A DNA stretch of 35,559 nt from Flavobacteriales bacterium (GTDB lineage Bacteria > Bacteroidota > Bacteroidia > Flavobacteriales_F > PHOS-HE28): the NCBI GenBank assembly GCA_016788485.1, contig JAEUSV010000009.1:1-35559 (forward strand). Reading direction: 5' to 3'. Positions within the stretch are counted from its first letter, which is position 1; each line of letters opens with the position of its first letter. This document shows, in pieces, positions 26,675 through 33,911 of the stretch. The translations under genes were made by a program, and so were the position numbers. The notes under the pieces were generated by a model. That model had not been told where the DNA came from. It saw only the letters and a list, made by a program, of their open reading frames with translations, and ran no database searches.

Positions 26675-29242
26675 CTACCGCAGCACCCTGCCCCCCGCGC
26701 CGCCCACGGGCACGCGCTGGTCCACCTTCAGGTCGCGCAGGATGCTGGCCTTCACGTTCACGCGCAGGCTGATGCTCTGGCGGAAGCCGTTGGGGATCCA
26801 GCTGGCGTTGAACTCCCAGCAGTGCAGGTCCCAGTAGAGGTTGAGGGTGGTGGGCGTCCACGCGCCGTTCTCGATGTCGTAGCCGCTGTTGAAGCCCAGG
26901 CGCCAGTACTTGAACACGGTGAGGTCGCCGTTGAAGAGCAGGCTGTTCTGGGTGGTCTCGTCGTACTCCGCCCCGCGCCAGGTGCGGCTGGCGGTGAAGC
27001 TGTGGTTCACGGCCACGCGCCACGGCAGGCTGAAGTCGCTGCGGGCGCCCTTGGCGGGGTCGGTCTCCTCCACCACCTGCTGGGCGTTGGTGGCGGCCTG
27101 CACCACGGGCGTGCCGTACTTGCGGCTGCGGAACTCGAAGCCGGTGGCGATGTTGAAGCCGGTGAGCCGCGCCCAACGGCCGCTGGTGCTCTGCGCGCTG
27201 GCCTCGATGCGCTGGCCGCTGGCGTTGGTGCCGTAGGTGTCCCAGAGGCCGGTGAGGTTGATGTTGACCTTGTCGAGGATGCTGGTGCGCAGCGAGCTGC
27301 TGATGGGCGACCAGTTGAGGCTGTCGCGCATCCAGTCGTAGGCCGCGTTCACCCCCACGAAGTCGAGCAGGCGCACCTTCTTGTAGGTGGGCCCGTCGCT
27401 GTTGAGCGAGTCGCCGCGGGCCTTGCGCCCCTCACGCACCTTGGCCTCCAGGCTCTGGATCAGGCCCAGGTTCACGATGCCGCTCTCGTTGGCGGGGGGC
27501 GAGCCGTAGATGCCCAGGGCGTAGGGGTTGTAGGTGGCCTCGGCGCCGCCCGTGCCGTAGGGGCCTGTCTCCAGGGTGCTCTGGTCGGGCTGGTACACCA
27601 CGCTGGCGCTGGGGGTGATCACGTGGCGGATGGCGCGCAGCCCCGCCCCCCGGAACTGGTACATGCCGTAGAGCTTGGTGGTGGCCGTGGCCCCCAGCCG
27701 CCAATCGAGCGTGTTGTAGAAGCCGTTCACGGTGTCGGTGATCACCGTGTCGGCCACGGGGTCGTAGCGCTTCTCGAGCCGCTCGAAGTAGGTGCGCGTG
27801 GTGAAGCTCCATTCAGGGTTCACGGAGAGCGGGCCGGCCTTCAACGAGGTGTTCACGGCCCCGCTCTGGCGCACGCCGTTGCGCATCTGCCCCCACAAGG
27901 TGCTCAGGTTGCCCAGGTAGATCTGCTCCTCGGTGGTGGTGAGGCGGTTGTCGAAGTTGAGGGCGTAGCTCACGCCGATCTGGTCGCTCCAGTGCGGGCC
28001 GGTGGCCGCCTCGCCGCGCAGCAGCTGCCCGGGGTAGATGCGCTGCATGTTGAGCGAGAGGGAGGGGATGGTGATCTCGAACACCTTGGTCTGCGTGTTC
28101 TGGGAGTGCCGCATGGCCACCGCCATGTTGAAGGGGCTGCGGGGGAAGAGGTGGCTCCACTGCACGTTGCTCTGGAACGTGTTGCTGAGGTAGTCGAGGT
28201 TGCTGCTGTTGAGGGTGTTGGTGAAGGCCTGGCTGGAGCCGAAGTTGACGGCGGCGCTGAAGCGGTCGGTGAGGCTGGCGCGGGCGTCCATGGTGTGGTT
28301 CCAGCGCACGAAGAAGTTGTCCTGGCGGCTGTAGCCGGGCGTTTCGGGCACCCCCTGCAGCAGGGTGTTGCGGCTGAGCTCGAGGTTGCCGCTGAAGCGG
28401 TAGCGCGAACGGTAGCGGCTCTGGGCGCGCAGGCCCCAGCTGCCCTTGCTGTAGATGTCGCCCGTGAGGCTCAGGTCGGCCCGGTCGCTCAGGGGCAGGT
28501 AGAAGCCGCCGTTGAGCAGGAAGAAGCCGAGGTCGTCGCTGGCGCCCCAGGTGGGGATGAGCACGCCGGCGGCCCCGTGCTCCTTGGTGGGGTAGAAGGC
28601 GAAGGGCACGGCCAGGGGCGCGGGCACCTTGCCGAACTTCATGAGGGCCGGGCCGATCACGATCTTGTCGTCGGGGACCACCATCATGCGGCTCACCGCG
28701 AAGTGGTAGTGGGGGCGGGGGCGGTCGCAGGTGGTGAGCATGCCGCCCTTGCTGTGGATCTCGCCGTCGGGCTGCAGCTTGCTCATGCGCGACAGGGCGA
28801 ACAGCTCCCCCTCCTGGGTGCGCACCCGGTGGATGTAGGCCTTGGTGCTCTGGAAGTTGTAGCGGATGGAGTCGGCGTTCACCACGTGGTCGCCCTGCTT
28901 GAACTCGGGGTGGCCCACCACGGCGCCGGTGCTGTCGGGGGCACCAAAGGCCTGCACCTCGCCGTTCTTCATGTCGTACACGATGCGCTCGGCCGTGAGC
29001 ACGATGTCCTCGTAGGTCACCGTGGCCGCCCCATAGAGGTACGCCTTTTGCGTGGCGGCATCGTAGGAGGAACTGTCGCGCGCGCTGGCCGTCACCTTGG
29101 AACCGATGCCCTGGGCGCCGGCCGTTCCCCCCGCCAACATCCACATGAACGTGAGGAAAACTGCGACCGGCGCGGCCGACCCCGGGGGGTGGACCCGCCT
29201 AGTTTCGCGCCCGGCAGGACGGATGCCGCACATGGCCCCCAT
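26675..29242 (-). CDS. lptD: LPS-assembly protein LptD-like
   Basis: 855-aa outer-membrane LPS translocon subunit. A long signal peptide ends near GGTAGAQG (cleavage about residue 44). An OstA/LptA-like beta-jellyroll of about 45-160 follows (LYGAATVTYEDIVLTAERIVYDMKNGEVQAFG, GDHVVNADSIRYNFQSTKAYIHRV, GMLTTCDRPRPHYHF). The large C-terminal barrel begins near GAAGVLIPTWG and ends in RDLKVDQRVPVG. The domain order matches the Bacteroidota LptD family; the barrel is divergent from that of E. coli. The ATG at 29242 was chosen because a TACTTTCG box ends 8 nt upstream and the frame before it is antisense to the amidase gene. A second ATG lies 9 nt downstream (MCGIRP). The gene is divergent from the amidase. 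Confidence 0.9.
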   Translation of the reverse strand: MGAMCGIRPAGRETRRVHPPGSAAPVAVFLTFMWMLAGGTAGAQGIGSKVTASARDSSSYDAATQKAYLYGAATVTYEDIVLTAERIVYDMKNGEVQAFGAPDSTGAVVGHPEFKQGDHVVNADSIRYNFQSTKAYIHRVRTQEGELFALSRMSKLQPDGEIHSKGGMLTTCDRPRPHYHFAVSRMMVVPDDKIVIGPALMKFGKVPAPLAVPFAFYPTKEHGAAGVLIPTWGASDDLGFFLLNGGFYLPLSDRADLSLTGDIYSKGSWGLRAQSRYRSRYRFSGNLELSRNTLLQGVPETPGYSRQDNFFVRWNHTMDARASLTDRFSAAVNFGSSQAFTNTLNSSNLDYLSNTFQSNVQWSHLFPRSPFNMAVAMRHSQNTQTKVFEITIPSLSLNMQRIYPGQLLRGEAATGPHWSDQIGVSYALNFDNRLTTTEEQIYLGNLSTLWGQMRNGVRQSGAVNTSLKAGPLSVNPEWSFTTRTYFERLEKRYDPVADTVITDTVNGFYNTLDWRLGATATTKLYGMYQFRGAGLRAIRHVITPSASVVYQPDQSTLETGPYGTGGAEATYNPYALGIYGSPPANESGIVNLGLIQSLEAKVREGRKARGDSLNSDGPTYKKVRLLDFVGVNAAYDWMRDSLNWSPISSSLRTSILDKVNINLTGLWDTYGTNASGQRIEASAQSTSGRWARLTGFNIATGFEFRSRKYGTPVVQAATNAQQVVEETDPAKGARSDFSLPWRVAVNHSFTASRTWRGAEYDETTQNSLLFNGDLTVFKYWRLGFNSGYDIENGAWTPTTLNLYWDLHCWEFNASWIPNGFRQSISLRVNVKASILRDLKVDQRVPVGGAGGRVLR
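29200..29207 (+). promoter_or_regulatory. -7 promoter box for the amidase, inside the lptD 5' end
   Basis: TAGTTTCG differs from TAnnTTTG at one position. It lies within the first codons of lptD on the opposite strand and 78 nt before the preferred amidase ATG (29286). Confidence 0.45.
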
Positions 29243-29250
29243 GAGGGCCG

Positions 29251-29258
29251 CGAAAGTA
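29251..29258 (-). promoter_or_regulatory. -7 promoter box for lptD
   Basis: The minus strand reads TACTTTCG, ending 8 nt before the lptD ATG at 29242. Confidence 0.5.
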
Positions 29259-29285
29259 ACGGATCGCCCTGCGGTGAACGGCGTG

Positions 29286-30458
29286 ATGAGGACCTTGGAC
29301 AGCACCCTGCTGGCCGCCTGCGTGGCGGCAATGGCGGCCCTGCCCTCATTTTCCATGCCGAACACGGGCCTTCCCCCCGGCGGCGACCCCAACAAGATCG
29401 ATGTGGTGTGCCTCGACGCCGGCCATGGCGGCAAGGACCCCGGCAACCTCGGCACCGGCCGCTACAAGACCACCGAGAAGCACATCGCCCTCAACGTGAC
29501 CCGCCTGCTGGGCAGGTACATGACCGAGGGCCTGCCCGGCACCAAGGTCATCTACACCCGCGAGGACGACCGCTTCATCGAACTCAAGGAGCGCTGCGCC
29601 ATCGCCAACCGCGCCAAGGCCGACGTCTTCATCAGCATCCACCTCAACGCCAACGACAACAAGGACCCGCACGGCTGCGAGACCTACGTGATGGGCCTGC
29701 ACAAGACCGAGGCCAACATGCGCGTGGCCCAGCGCGAGAACGAGGCCATCCTGCTGGAGGAGGGGCACGAGCTGAAGTACGACGGCTACGACCCCAAGGA
29801 CCCCGAGAGCATGATCGCCCTGAGCCTGCGGCAGAACGCCTACCTCGACCACAGCCTGCTGCTCAGCTCCCTGATCCAGAAGCAGTTCAAGGACCGTGTG
29901 GGCCGGGTGGACCGCGGGGTGAAGCAGGCCGGCTTCCTGGTGATCAGCTACACCACCATGCCCAGCGTGCTCGTGGAGCTCGGCTTCCTCACCAACGCCG
30001 ACGAGGAGGACTTCCTGCAGAGCGAGAAGGGGCAGGACTACCTGGCCAGCGCGATCTACCGCGCCTTCAAGGAGTACAAGGACCAGCTTGAGGGCACCGA
30101 CGTGGACGTGACACCGGCGCCCGTGCGCCCGGACAGCACCGCCGTGGTGGTGAAGGACCCCGGCACGCCGAAGCCCCCGGCCGACAGCGGGGTGCGCTTC
30201 CGCGTGCAGATCGTGACCAGCAGCAAGCGCATCGACCCCTCCAAGCCGAAGAACTTCAACGGGCTGGAGGGCGTGCGCGAGCTCGAGGGCGGCGGCCTGT
30301 TCAAGTACCAGGTGGGCGACGAGACCTCCCTCGCCAAGGCCCGCGAGGTGCAGGCGAAATGCCGGGAGAAAGGGTACGACGGCGCCTTCATCGTGGCCTA
30401 CCACAACGGCGAACGGATCGATCTGCAGAAGGCCGTTACCTTAGCGCAGCAGCACTAG
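29286..30458 (+). CDS. N-acetylmuramoyl-L-alanine amidase (Amidase_3) with SPOR-like tail
   Basis: 390-aa periplasmic zinc amidase that cuts the amide bond between MurNAc and the stem peptide in peptidoglycan. A signal peptide (MRTLDSTLLAACVAAMAALP) precedes the Amidase_3 domain. Zinc ligands are His47 (LDAGHGGKDPG), Glu64 (TEKHIALNV) and His119 (VFISIHLNAND), and the catalytic Glu231 is in VLVELGFLTN. The last about 85 residues (VRFRVQIVTSSKRIDPS ... CREKGYDGAFIVAYHNGERI) look like a SPOR domain, which would direct it to septal glycan. Start 29286 begins the signal peptide; in-frame ATGs at 29223, 29235 and 29241 are alternatives. The MCE gene begins 10 nt after the stop, suggesting an operon. 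Confidence 0.92.
   Translation: MRTLDSTLLAACVAAMAALPSFSMPNTGLPPGGDPNKIDVVCLDAGHGGKDPGNLGTGRYKTTEKHIALNVTRLLGRYMTEGLPGTKVIYTREDDRFIELKERCAIANRAKADVFISIHLNANDNKDPHGCETYVMGLHKTEANMRVAQRENEAILLEEGHELKYDGYDPKDPESMIALSLRQNAYLDHSLLLSSLIQKQFKDRVGRVDRGVKQAGFLVISYTTMPSVLVELGFLTNADEEDFLQSEKGQDYLASAIYRAFKEYKDQLEGTDVDVTPAPVRPDSTAVVVKDPGTPKPPADSGVRFRVQIVTSSKRIDPSKPKNFNGLEGVRELEGGGLFKYQVGDETSLAKAREVQAKCREKGYDGAFIVAYHNGERIDLQKAVTLAQQH
30437..30444 (+). promoter_or_regulatory. Possible internal -7 box before the MCE gene
   Basis: TACCTTAG lies inside the last codons of the amidase gene, 24 nt before the MCE start. It is one base from the consensus and could give the MCE gene its own promoter. Confidence 0.35.
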
Positions 30459-30468
30459 CCAGCCCTTC

Positions 30469-31491
30469 GTGAAGATCAAGCGCGAGTACACCATTGCGGG
30501 GATGATGCTGGGCGGTATCGCCCTCCTCGTCTTCGGCATCAACTACCTGAAGGGCCTCGACCTGTTCCAGAAGCGGAACCTGTACCACGCCGTGTACAAC
30601 GACGTGGCGGGCATCACCCCCAGCAGCCCGCTCTTCTTCCACGGCTACAAGGTGGGGCAGGTGGTGGGCACGCGCCTGATGCCCGATGGCAGCGGCCGCA
30701 TCGCCGTCACTTTCCAGATCGACAACGACCAGCTGAAGCTGCCCAAGGACACGCGGCTGGAGCTGTACAGCGCCGACCTGTTCACCCGGGCCGCGCAGAT
30801 CGTGCTGGGCGACAGCAGCGTGCTGGCCCAGGCCGGCGATACGCTCGTGGGCGACGCCCAGCTCAGCCTCACTGAGAGCGTGAACCAGCAGATCGACCCG
30901 CTGAAACGCAAGGCCGAGGCCATGATCGCCAGCGTGGACAGCGTGCTCAACGCCGTGCAGGGGATCCTGAACAAGGACGCCCGCGGCCACCTCGACGCCA
31001 GCTTCGCCGACCTGCACAGCACCATGACCAGCGTGAAGCAGACCGCCCAGCGCCTGGACGCCCTGCTGGCCGCGGAGAGCGAGAACCTGAAGCAGGCCAT
31101 GGACAACCTCACGCGCATCAGCAACACGCTGGCCGCGAACCAGGGCCGCCTCAACAGCATCTTCGCCAACGTCGATTCCCTCACCGCCGCCCTCGCCAGC
31201 GGCGACCTGCAGAAGGTGATGAAGGACCTGAGCGCCACCAGCGCCGAGCTGCGCGGTACCCTCACCAAGATCAACAGCGGCGAGGGCACCCTGGGCCAGC
31301 TCGTCACCAACGACAGCCTCTACCACAACCTGGAGGCCGCCAGCCGCGAGCTCGACCTGCTGCTGGAGGACCTGCGTGTGAACCCGAACCGCTACTTCAG
31401 CGTTTTCGGCAAGAAGGACAAGCTGCCCAAGCTCAGCGACTCGGACATCGAGCGCATCCAGCGGAGCATGCAGCAACAAGGCGCCAAGTAG
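30469..31491 (+). CDS. MCE/MlaD-family lipid-transport protein
   Basis: 340-aa substrate-binding subunit of an Mla-like phospholipid transport system, anchored in the inner membrane and facing the periplasm. The N-terminal segment IAGMMLGGIALLVFGINYLKG is the single TM. An MCE domain of about residues 38-115 follows (YHAVYNDVAGITPSSPLFFHGYKVGQV, LYSADLFTRAAQIVLGD). A long helical region (about 130-310) contains repeated LxxxLAAxxxxL heptads and could form the trimer or hexamer tunnel. A GTG start is inferred; no ATG exists near the conserved N-terminus. The ATPase and permease partners (MlaF, MlaE) are not in the window. The stop abuts the next ATG with no gap. Confidence 0.9.
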   Translation: MKIKREYTIAGMMLGGIALLVFGINYLKGLDLFQKRNLYHAVYNDVAGITPSSPLFFHGYKVGQVVGTRLMPDGSGRIAVTFQIDNDQLKLPKDTRLELYSADLFTRAAQIVLGDSSVLAQAGDTLVGDAQLSLTESVNQQIDPLKRKAEAMIASVDSVLNAVQGILNKDARGHLDASFADLHSTMTSVKQTAQRLDALLAAESENLKQAMDNLTRISNTLAANQGRLNSIFANVDSLTAALASGDLQKVMKDLSATSAELRGTLTKINSGEGTLGQLVTNDSLYHNLEAASRELDLLLEDLRVNPNRYFSVFGKKDKLPKLSDSDIERIQRSMQQQGAK

Positions 31492-32823
31492 ATGGGCATC
31501 GGCAACATCGTCTTCCTCCTCCTGCTGGGCGCTGCGGCCTGGTGGTTCGCCCGCAACGTGGGCCGCGTGAAGCGGAACATCGGCCTGGGGCGTGATGAGG
31601 ACCGCAGCGACCGCTCCGCCGAGCGCTGGGCCACCATGGCGCGCGTGGCCCTGGGCCAGGGCAAGATGGGCACGCGGCCCGTGGCCGCAGTGCTGCACTT
31701 CTTCGTCTACGTCGGCTTCGTCATCATCAACATCGAGGTGCTCGAGATCCTCATCGACGGCATCTTCGGCACACACCGCGTGTTCAGCTTCCTGGGCGGC
31801 CTCTACAACGTGCTCATCGGCAGCTTCGAGTGGCTCGCGCTGGCCGTGCTGGTGAGCTGCCTGGTCTTCCTGGTGCGCCGCAACCTCATCAAGCTCAAGC
31901 GCTTCGTGATGAAGGACCTCGACGGCTGGCCGCGCACCGACGCCAACCTCATCCTGGTCACCGAGGTGCTGCTGATGGGCGCCTTCCTCACCATGAACGC
32001 CGCGGACCTGCTGCTGCAGCAGCGCGGTGCGGAGCACTACACGCAGGCCGGTACCTTCCCCGTGAGCGGCATGCTGGCCCCGCTGCTGGCCGGCATCAGC
32101 GATGGTGGGCTTGTGGCGGTCGAGCGCGGCATGTGGTGGTTCCACATCATCGGCATCCTCGCCTTCCTCAACTACCTGCCTTACAGCAAGCACTTCCACA
32201 TCCTGCTCGCCTTTCCCAACACCTACTTCAGCAACCTGCGGCCCAAGACCGAGCTGAAGAACATGGAGCGTGTGATGGGCGAGGTGAAGAGCATGATGGA
32301 CCCCTCGGTGCCGCCGCCCGCGCCCAACCCGCCGCGCGTCCTGGCCGGGGCCGAGCTGCCCGAGCGCTTCGGCGCCAAGGACGTCACCGACCTCACGTGG
32401 AAGCAGCTGCTCGACGCCTACACCTGCACCGAGTGCGGCCGCTGCACCAGCGAGTGCCCCGCGAACCGGACCGGCAAGCTGCTGAGCCCCCGCAAGATCA
32501 TGATGGACACCCGCGACCGCCTGGAGGAGGTGGGCCGCAGCATCGATGCGAAGGGCAAGTGGGAGGACGATGGCAAGGCCCTGCTCGGCAGCTACATCAC
32601 CGAGGAGGAGCTCTGGGCCTGCACCACCTGCAACGCCTGTGCGGAGGTCTGCCCGGTGAACATCGACCCCGTGGGCATCATCATGGACCTGCGCCGCTAC
32701 CTGGTGATGGAGGAGAGCAAGGTGCCGCCCGCACTGGCCAGCATGATCACCAACGTGGAGAACAACGGCGCGCCCTGGCAGATGGCCCAGAGCGACCGCT
32801 TGAAGTGGGCGGAGACGGAATGA
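31492..32823 (+). CDS. Membrane Fe-S oxidoreductase, HdrC/GlpC-like with 4Fe-4S dicluster
   Basis: 443-aa protein with an N-terminal membrane part and a C-terminal ferredoxin part. Five or so hydrophobic segments (about 1-20, 65-90, 100-130, 155-175, 205-230) include His residues in VLHFFVYVG and WWFHIIGILAFLNYLPYSKHFH that could bind haem b as in NarI-like subunits. The dicluster domain has two CxxCxxCxxxCP sets: C312, C315, C318, C322 and C377, C380, C383, C387. It probably moves electrons between the quinone pool and a soluble partner; the CCG-domain protein at 33912 is the likely partner. It starts at the base after the MCE stop. The natural donor and acceptor are unknown. Confidence 0.9.
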   Translation: MGIGNIVFLLLLGAAAWWFARNVGRVKRNIGLGRDEDRSDRSAERWATMARVALGQGKMGTRPVAAVLHFFVYVGFVIINIEVLEILIDGIFGTHRVFSFLGGLYNVLIGSFEWLALAVLVSCLVFLVRRNLIKLKRFVMKDLDGWPRTDANLILVTEVLLMGAFLTMNAADLLLQQRGAEHYTQAGTFPVSGMLAPLLAGISDGGLVAVERGMWWFHIIGILAFLNYLPYSKHFHILLAFPNTYFSNLRPKTELKNMERVMGEVKSMMDPSVPPPAPNPPRVLAGAELPERFGAKDVTDLTWKQLLDAYTCTECGRCTSECPANRTGKLLSPRKIMMDTRDRLEEVGRSIDAKGKWEDDGKALLGSYITEEELWACTTCNACAEVCPVNIDPVGIIMDLRRYLVMEESKVPPALASMITNVENNGAPWQMAQSDRLKWAETE

Positions 32824-32830
32824 GCCTGTA

Positions 32831-32847
32831 GTTGTCAGTTCGAGCAC
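32831..32847 (+). repeat. Third copy of the 10-mer core GTTGTCAGTT plus CGAGCAC
   Basis: GTTGTCAGTT (32831-32840) equals the core of the left inverted repeat at 33302-33311. The adjoining CGAGCAC (32841-32847) also directly adjoins the right repeat core at 33891-33897. It lies 7 nt after the Fe-S gene stop. Confidence 0.7.
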
Positions 32848-32870
32848 CGTCGAGAACGATCCCCAACGCC

Positions 32871-33287
32871 ATGGCCCAGCTGATCGAGACCACCGAGAAC
32901 GGGAAGCGCGTGAGCCCCAAGCTCCCGCCGCACATCAAGAATTTCCTCATCGACATCGACGGCACCATCTGCGAGGACATCCCCAACGAGGAGCCCGAGC
33001 GCATGGCCGATGCGGAGGTGTTCCCGGAGGCGCTCGCCAAGCTGAACGCCTGGTTCGACGAGGGCCACATCATCACCTTCTTCACCAGCCGCACCGAGGA
33101 GCACCGCCTGGTGACGGAGCAGTGGCTCGACAAGCACGGCTTCAAGTACCACGGCATGCTCATGGGCAAGCCCCGCGGCGGCAACTACCACTGGATCGAC
33201 GACCGCGAGGTGCGCGCCACGCGCTACGAGGGCCACTTCACCGATCTGGTGGAGCGGAGCGCTACTGTACAGGTATTCCAGGATTGA
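32871..33287 (+). CDS. Small HAD-superfamily phosphatase
   Basis: 138-aa cap-less HAD-fold hydrolase. Motif I is FLIDIDGTICEDIP with the nucleophile Asp28 and general acid Asp30. Motif II is FFTSRTEEH (Thr72/Ser73). Motif III/IV is MGKPRGGNYHWIDDREV with Lys100 and Asp110/Asp111. All catalytic residues are therefore present and the enzyme is probably active on a small phosphorylated substrate, which cannot be named. The ATG at 32871 is preferred; the frame is open back to a TTG at 32832, which lies inside the GTTGTCAGTT repeat. GC-rich codon use matches the Fe-S genes around it, so it looks native. It sits between the two Fe-S genes and upstream of the four-helix-bundle element. Confidence 0.88.
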   Translation: MAQLIETTENGKRVSPKLPPHIKNFLIDIDGTICEDIPNEEPERMADAEVFPEALAKLNAWFDEGHIITFFTSRTEEHRLVTEQWLDKHGFKYHGMLMGKPRGGNYHWIDDREVRATRYEGHFTDLVERSATVQVFQD

Positions 33288-33294
33288 AAAGGCC

Positions 33295-33311
33295 GTGGTC
33301 GGTTGTCAGTT
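33295..33311 (+). repeat. Left 17-bp inverted repeat of the four-helix-bundle element
   Basis: GTGGTCGGTTGTCAGTT. It matches the reverse complement of 33881-33897 at 16 of 17 positions (the fourth base differs). It continues into GTCAG, so that GTTGTCA is repeated twice in tandem (33302-33315). Confidence 0.85.
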
Positions 33312-33351
33312 GTCAGACGGTGGGGATGGAAAGCTGAACAGGACCGGAGCC

Positions 33352-33858
33352 ATGAGCAACACATCCATCCGGTCATTCACCGAATTGTGGGCCTGGCAGA
33401 AGGCGCGCGTGGTGCGCAAGGCCATTTCCGGGCTGGTGAGGAATTGGCCTGCTGAAGAGCGCTTCAGGCTTGTGGACCAGGTCGTTCGGTCGAGCCGCAG
33501 TGCCTGCGCGAACATCGCCGAGGGCTTCGGTCGTTACTACGAGAAGGACAACCTGCGCTTTTGCCGCAATGCCAAGGGTTCCCTTTATGAAACGATGGAT
33601 CATCTGTCGGTGGCGTTCGACGAAGGCTTTCTGGATGCCGCCGTGCTGAAGCAGCATTGGGCGCTCTGCGAAGAGGCCATCCGGGTGCTGAACGGCTACA
33701 TGAACCACCTTCGGAGGCTGGCAGGCGATCCGAACATTTCCGAGCCCATGGCCGCATATGGAAGTGACGAGGGCCCCATCTTTACCGAAGCTCCGGCCGA
33801 GGTCCGTGGGAGCGATGAGCTGGATGAGGCGCAGGACGGTAGCTATCCTGAACACTGA
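33352..33858 (+). CDS. Four-helix-bundle protein, S23/IVP family (TIGR02436-like)
   Basis: 168-aa soluble helical protein. SIRSFTELWAWQKARVVRKA opens helix 1, [22 protein letters not shown] is the family hallmark (SSxSIxANIAEGxGR), and NLRFCRNAKGSLYETMDHLSVA and LCEEAIRVLNGYMNHLRRL form helices 3 and 4. Relatives were first found encoded in intervening sequences of 23S rRNA; the diversity-generating retroelement protein Avd has the same fold. Biochemical function is not established. A tail of about 45 acidic residues after the bundle (GSDEGPIFTEAPAEV ... SYPEH) exceeds the usual length of about 120 aa. The last codons and stop lie inside the right-hand repeat cluster. The start at 33352 has GGACCGGAG just upstream. 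No reverse transcriptase is nearby, so an Avd role is unlikely. Confidence 0.88.
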   Translation: MSNTSIRSFTELWAWQKARVVRKAISGLVRNWPAEERFRLVDQVVRSSRSACANIAEGFGRYYEKDNLRFCRNAKGSLYETMDHLSVAFDEGFLDAAVLKQHWALCEEAIRVLNGYMNHLRRLAGDPNISEPMAAYGSDEGPIFTEAPAEVRGSDELDEAQDGSYPEH

Positions 33859-33897
33859 CCACTGGCAACGGACAACTGAAAACTGACAACCGAGCAC
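33851..33897 (-). repeat. Right repeat cluster with the 17-bp inverted repeat
   Basis: A run of related short units (AACACTGACC, ACTGGCAACG, GACAACTGAA, AACTGACAAC) ends in AACTGACAACCGAGCAC (33881-33897), the reverse complement of the left repeat with one mismatch. The stop codon of the four-helix-bundle gene (33856-33858) lies in the first unit. Confidence 0.8.
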
Positions 33898-33911
33898 TAC
33901 CTCCTTGACCA

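Larger units (their letters stand above)
33295..33897 (+). mobile_element. 603-bp repeat-bounded unit carrying a four-helix-bundle gene
   Basis: Inverted repeats at each end match at 16 of 17 bases and enclose exactly one gene. The interior is visibly less GC-rich (about 50-60 percent in sampled 60-base lines) than the flanking genes (about 73 percent in one sampled line). It sits between a HAD gene and a CCG Fe-S gene in an otherwise compact + strand cluster. No target-site duplication and no transposase were found, so mobility would require help in trans, or the unit may be an inactive remnant. Calling it a mobile element is an inference from structure. Confidence 0.5.

Noticed and set aside
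26582..30091. Long + strand open frame of about 1,170 codons
   Set aside because: It is a shadow frame of lptD and the amidase with biased composition; both real genes have clear motifs in other frames.
30436..32847. Minus-strand open frame of about 800 codons
   Set aside because: It is antisense to the MCE and Fe-S genes, whose cysteine motifs and TM segments are clear. The translation is His/Val/Leu-rich noise.
33295..33897. Diversity-generating retroelement with the four-helix protein as Avd
   Set aside because: No reverse transcriptase, template repeat or variable repeat was seen in the window, and the protein has the S23/IVP hallmark SSRSACANIAEGFGR.
33295..33897. Classical insertion sequence or CRISPR array
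   Set aside because: There is no transposase or integrase, no target-site duplication, and the short units are neither regularly spaced nor separated by unique spacers.
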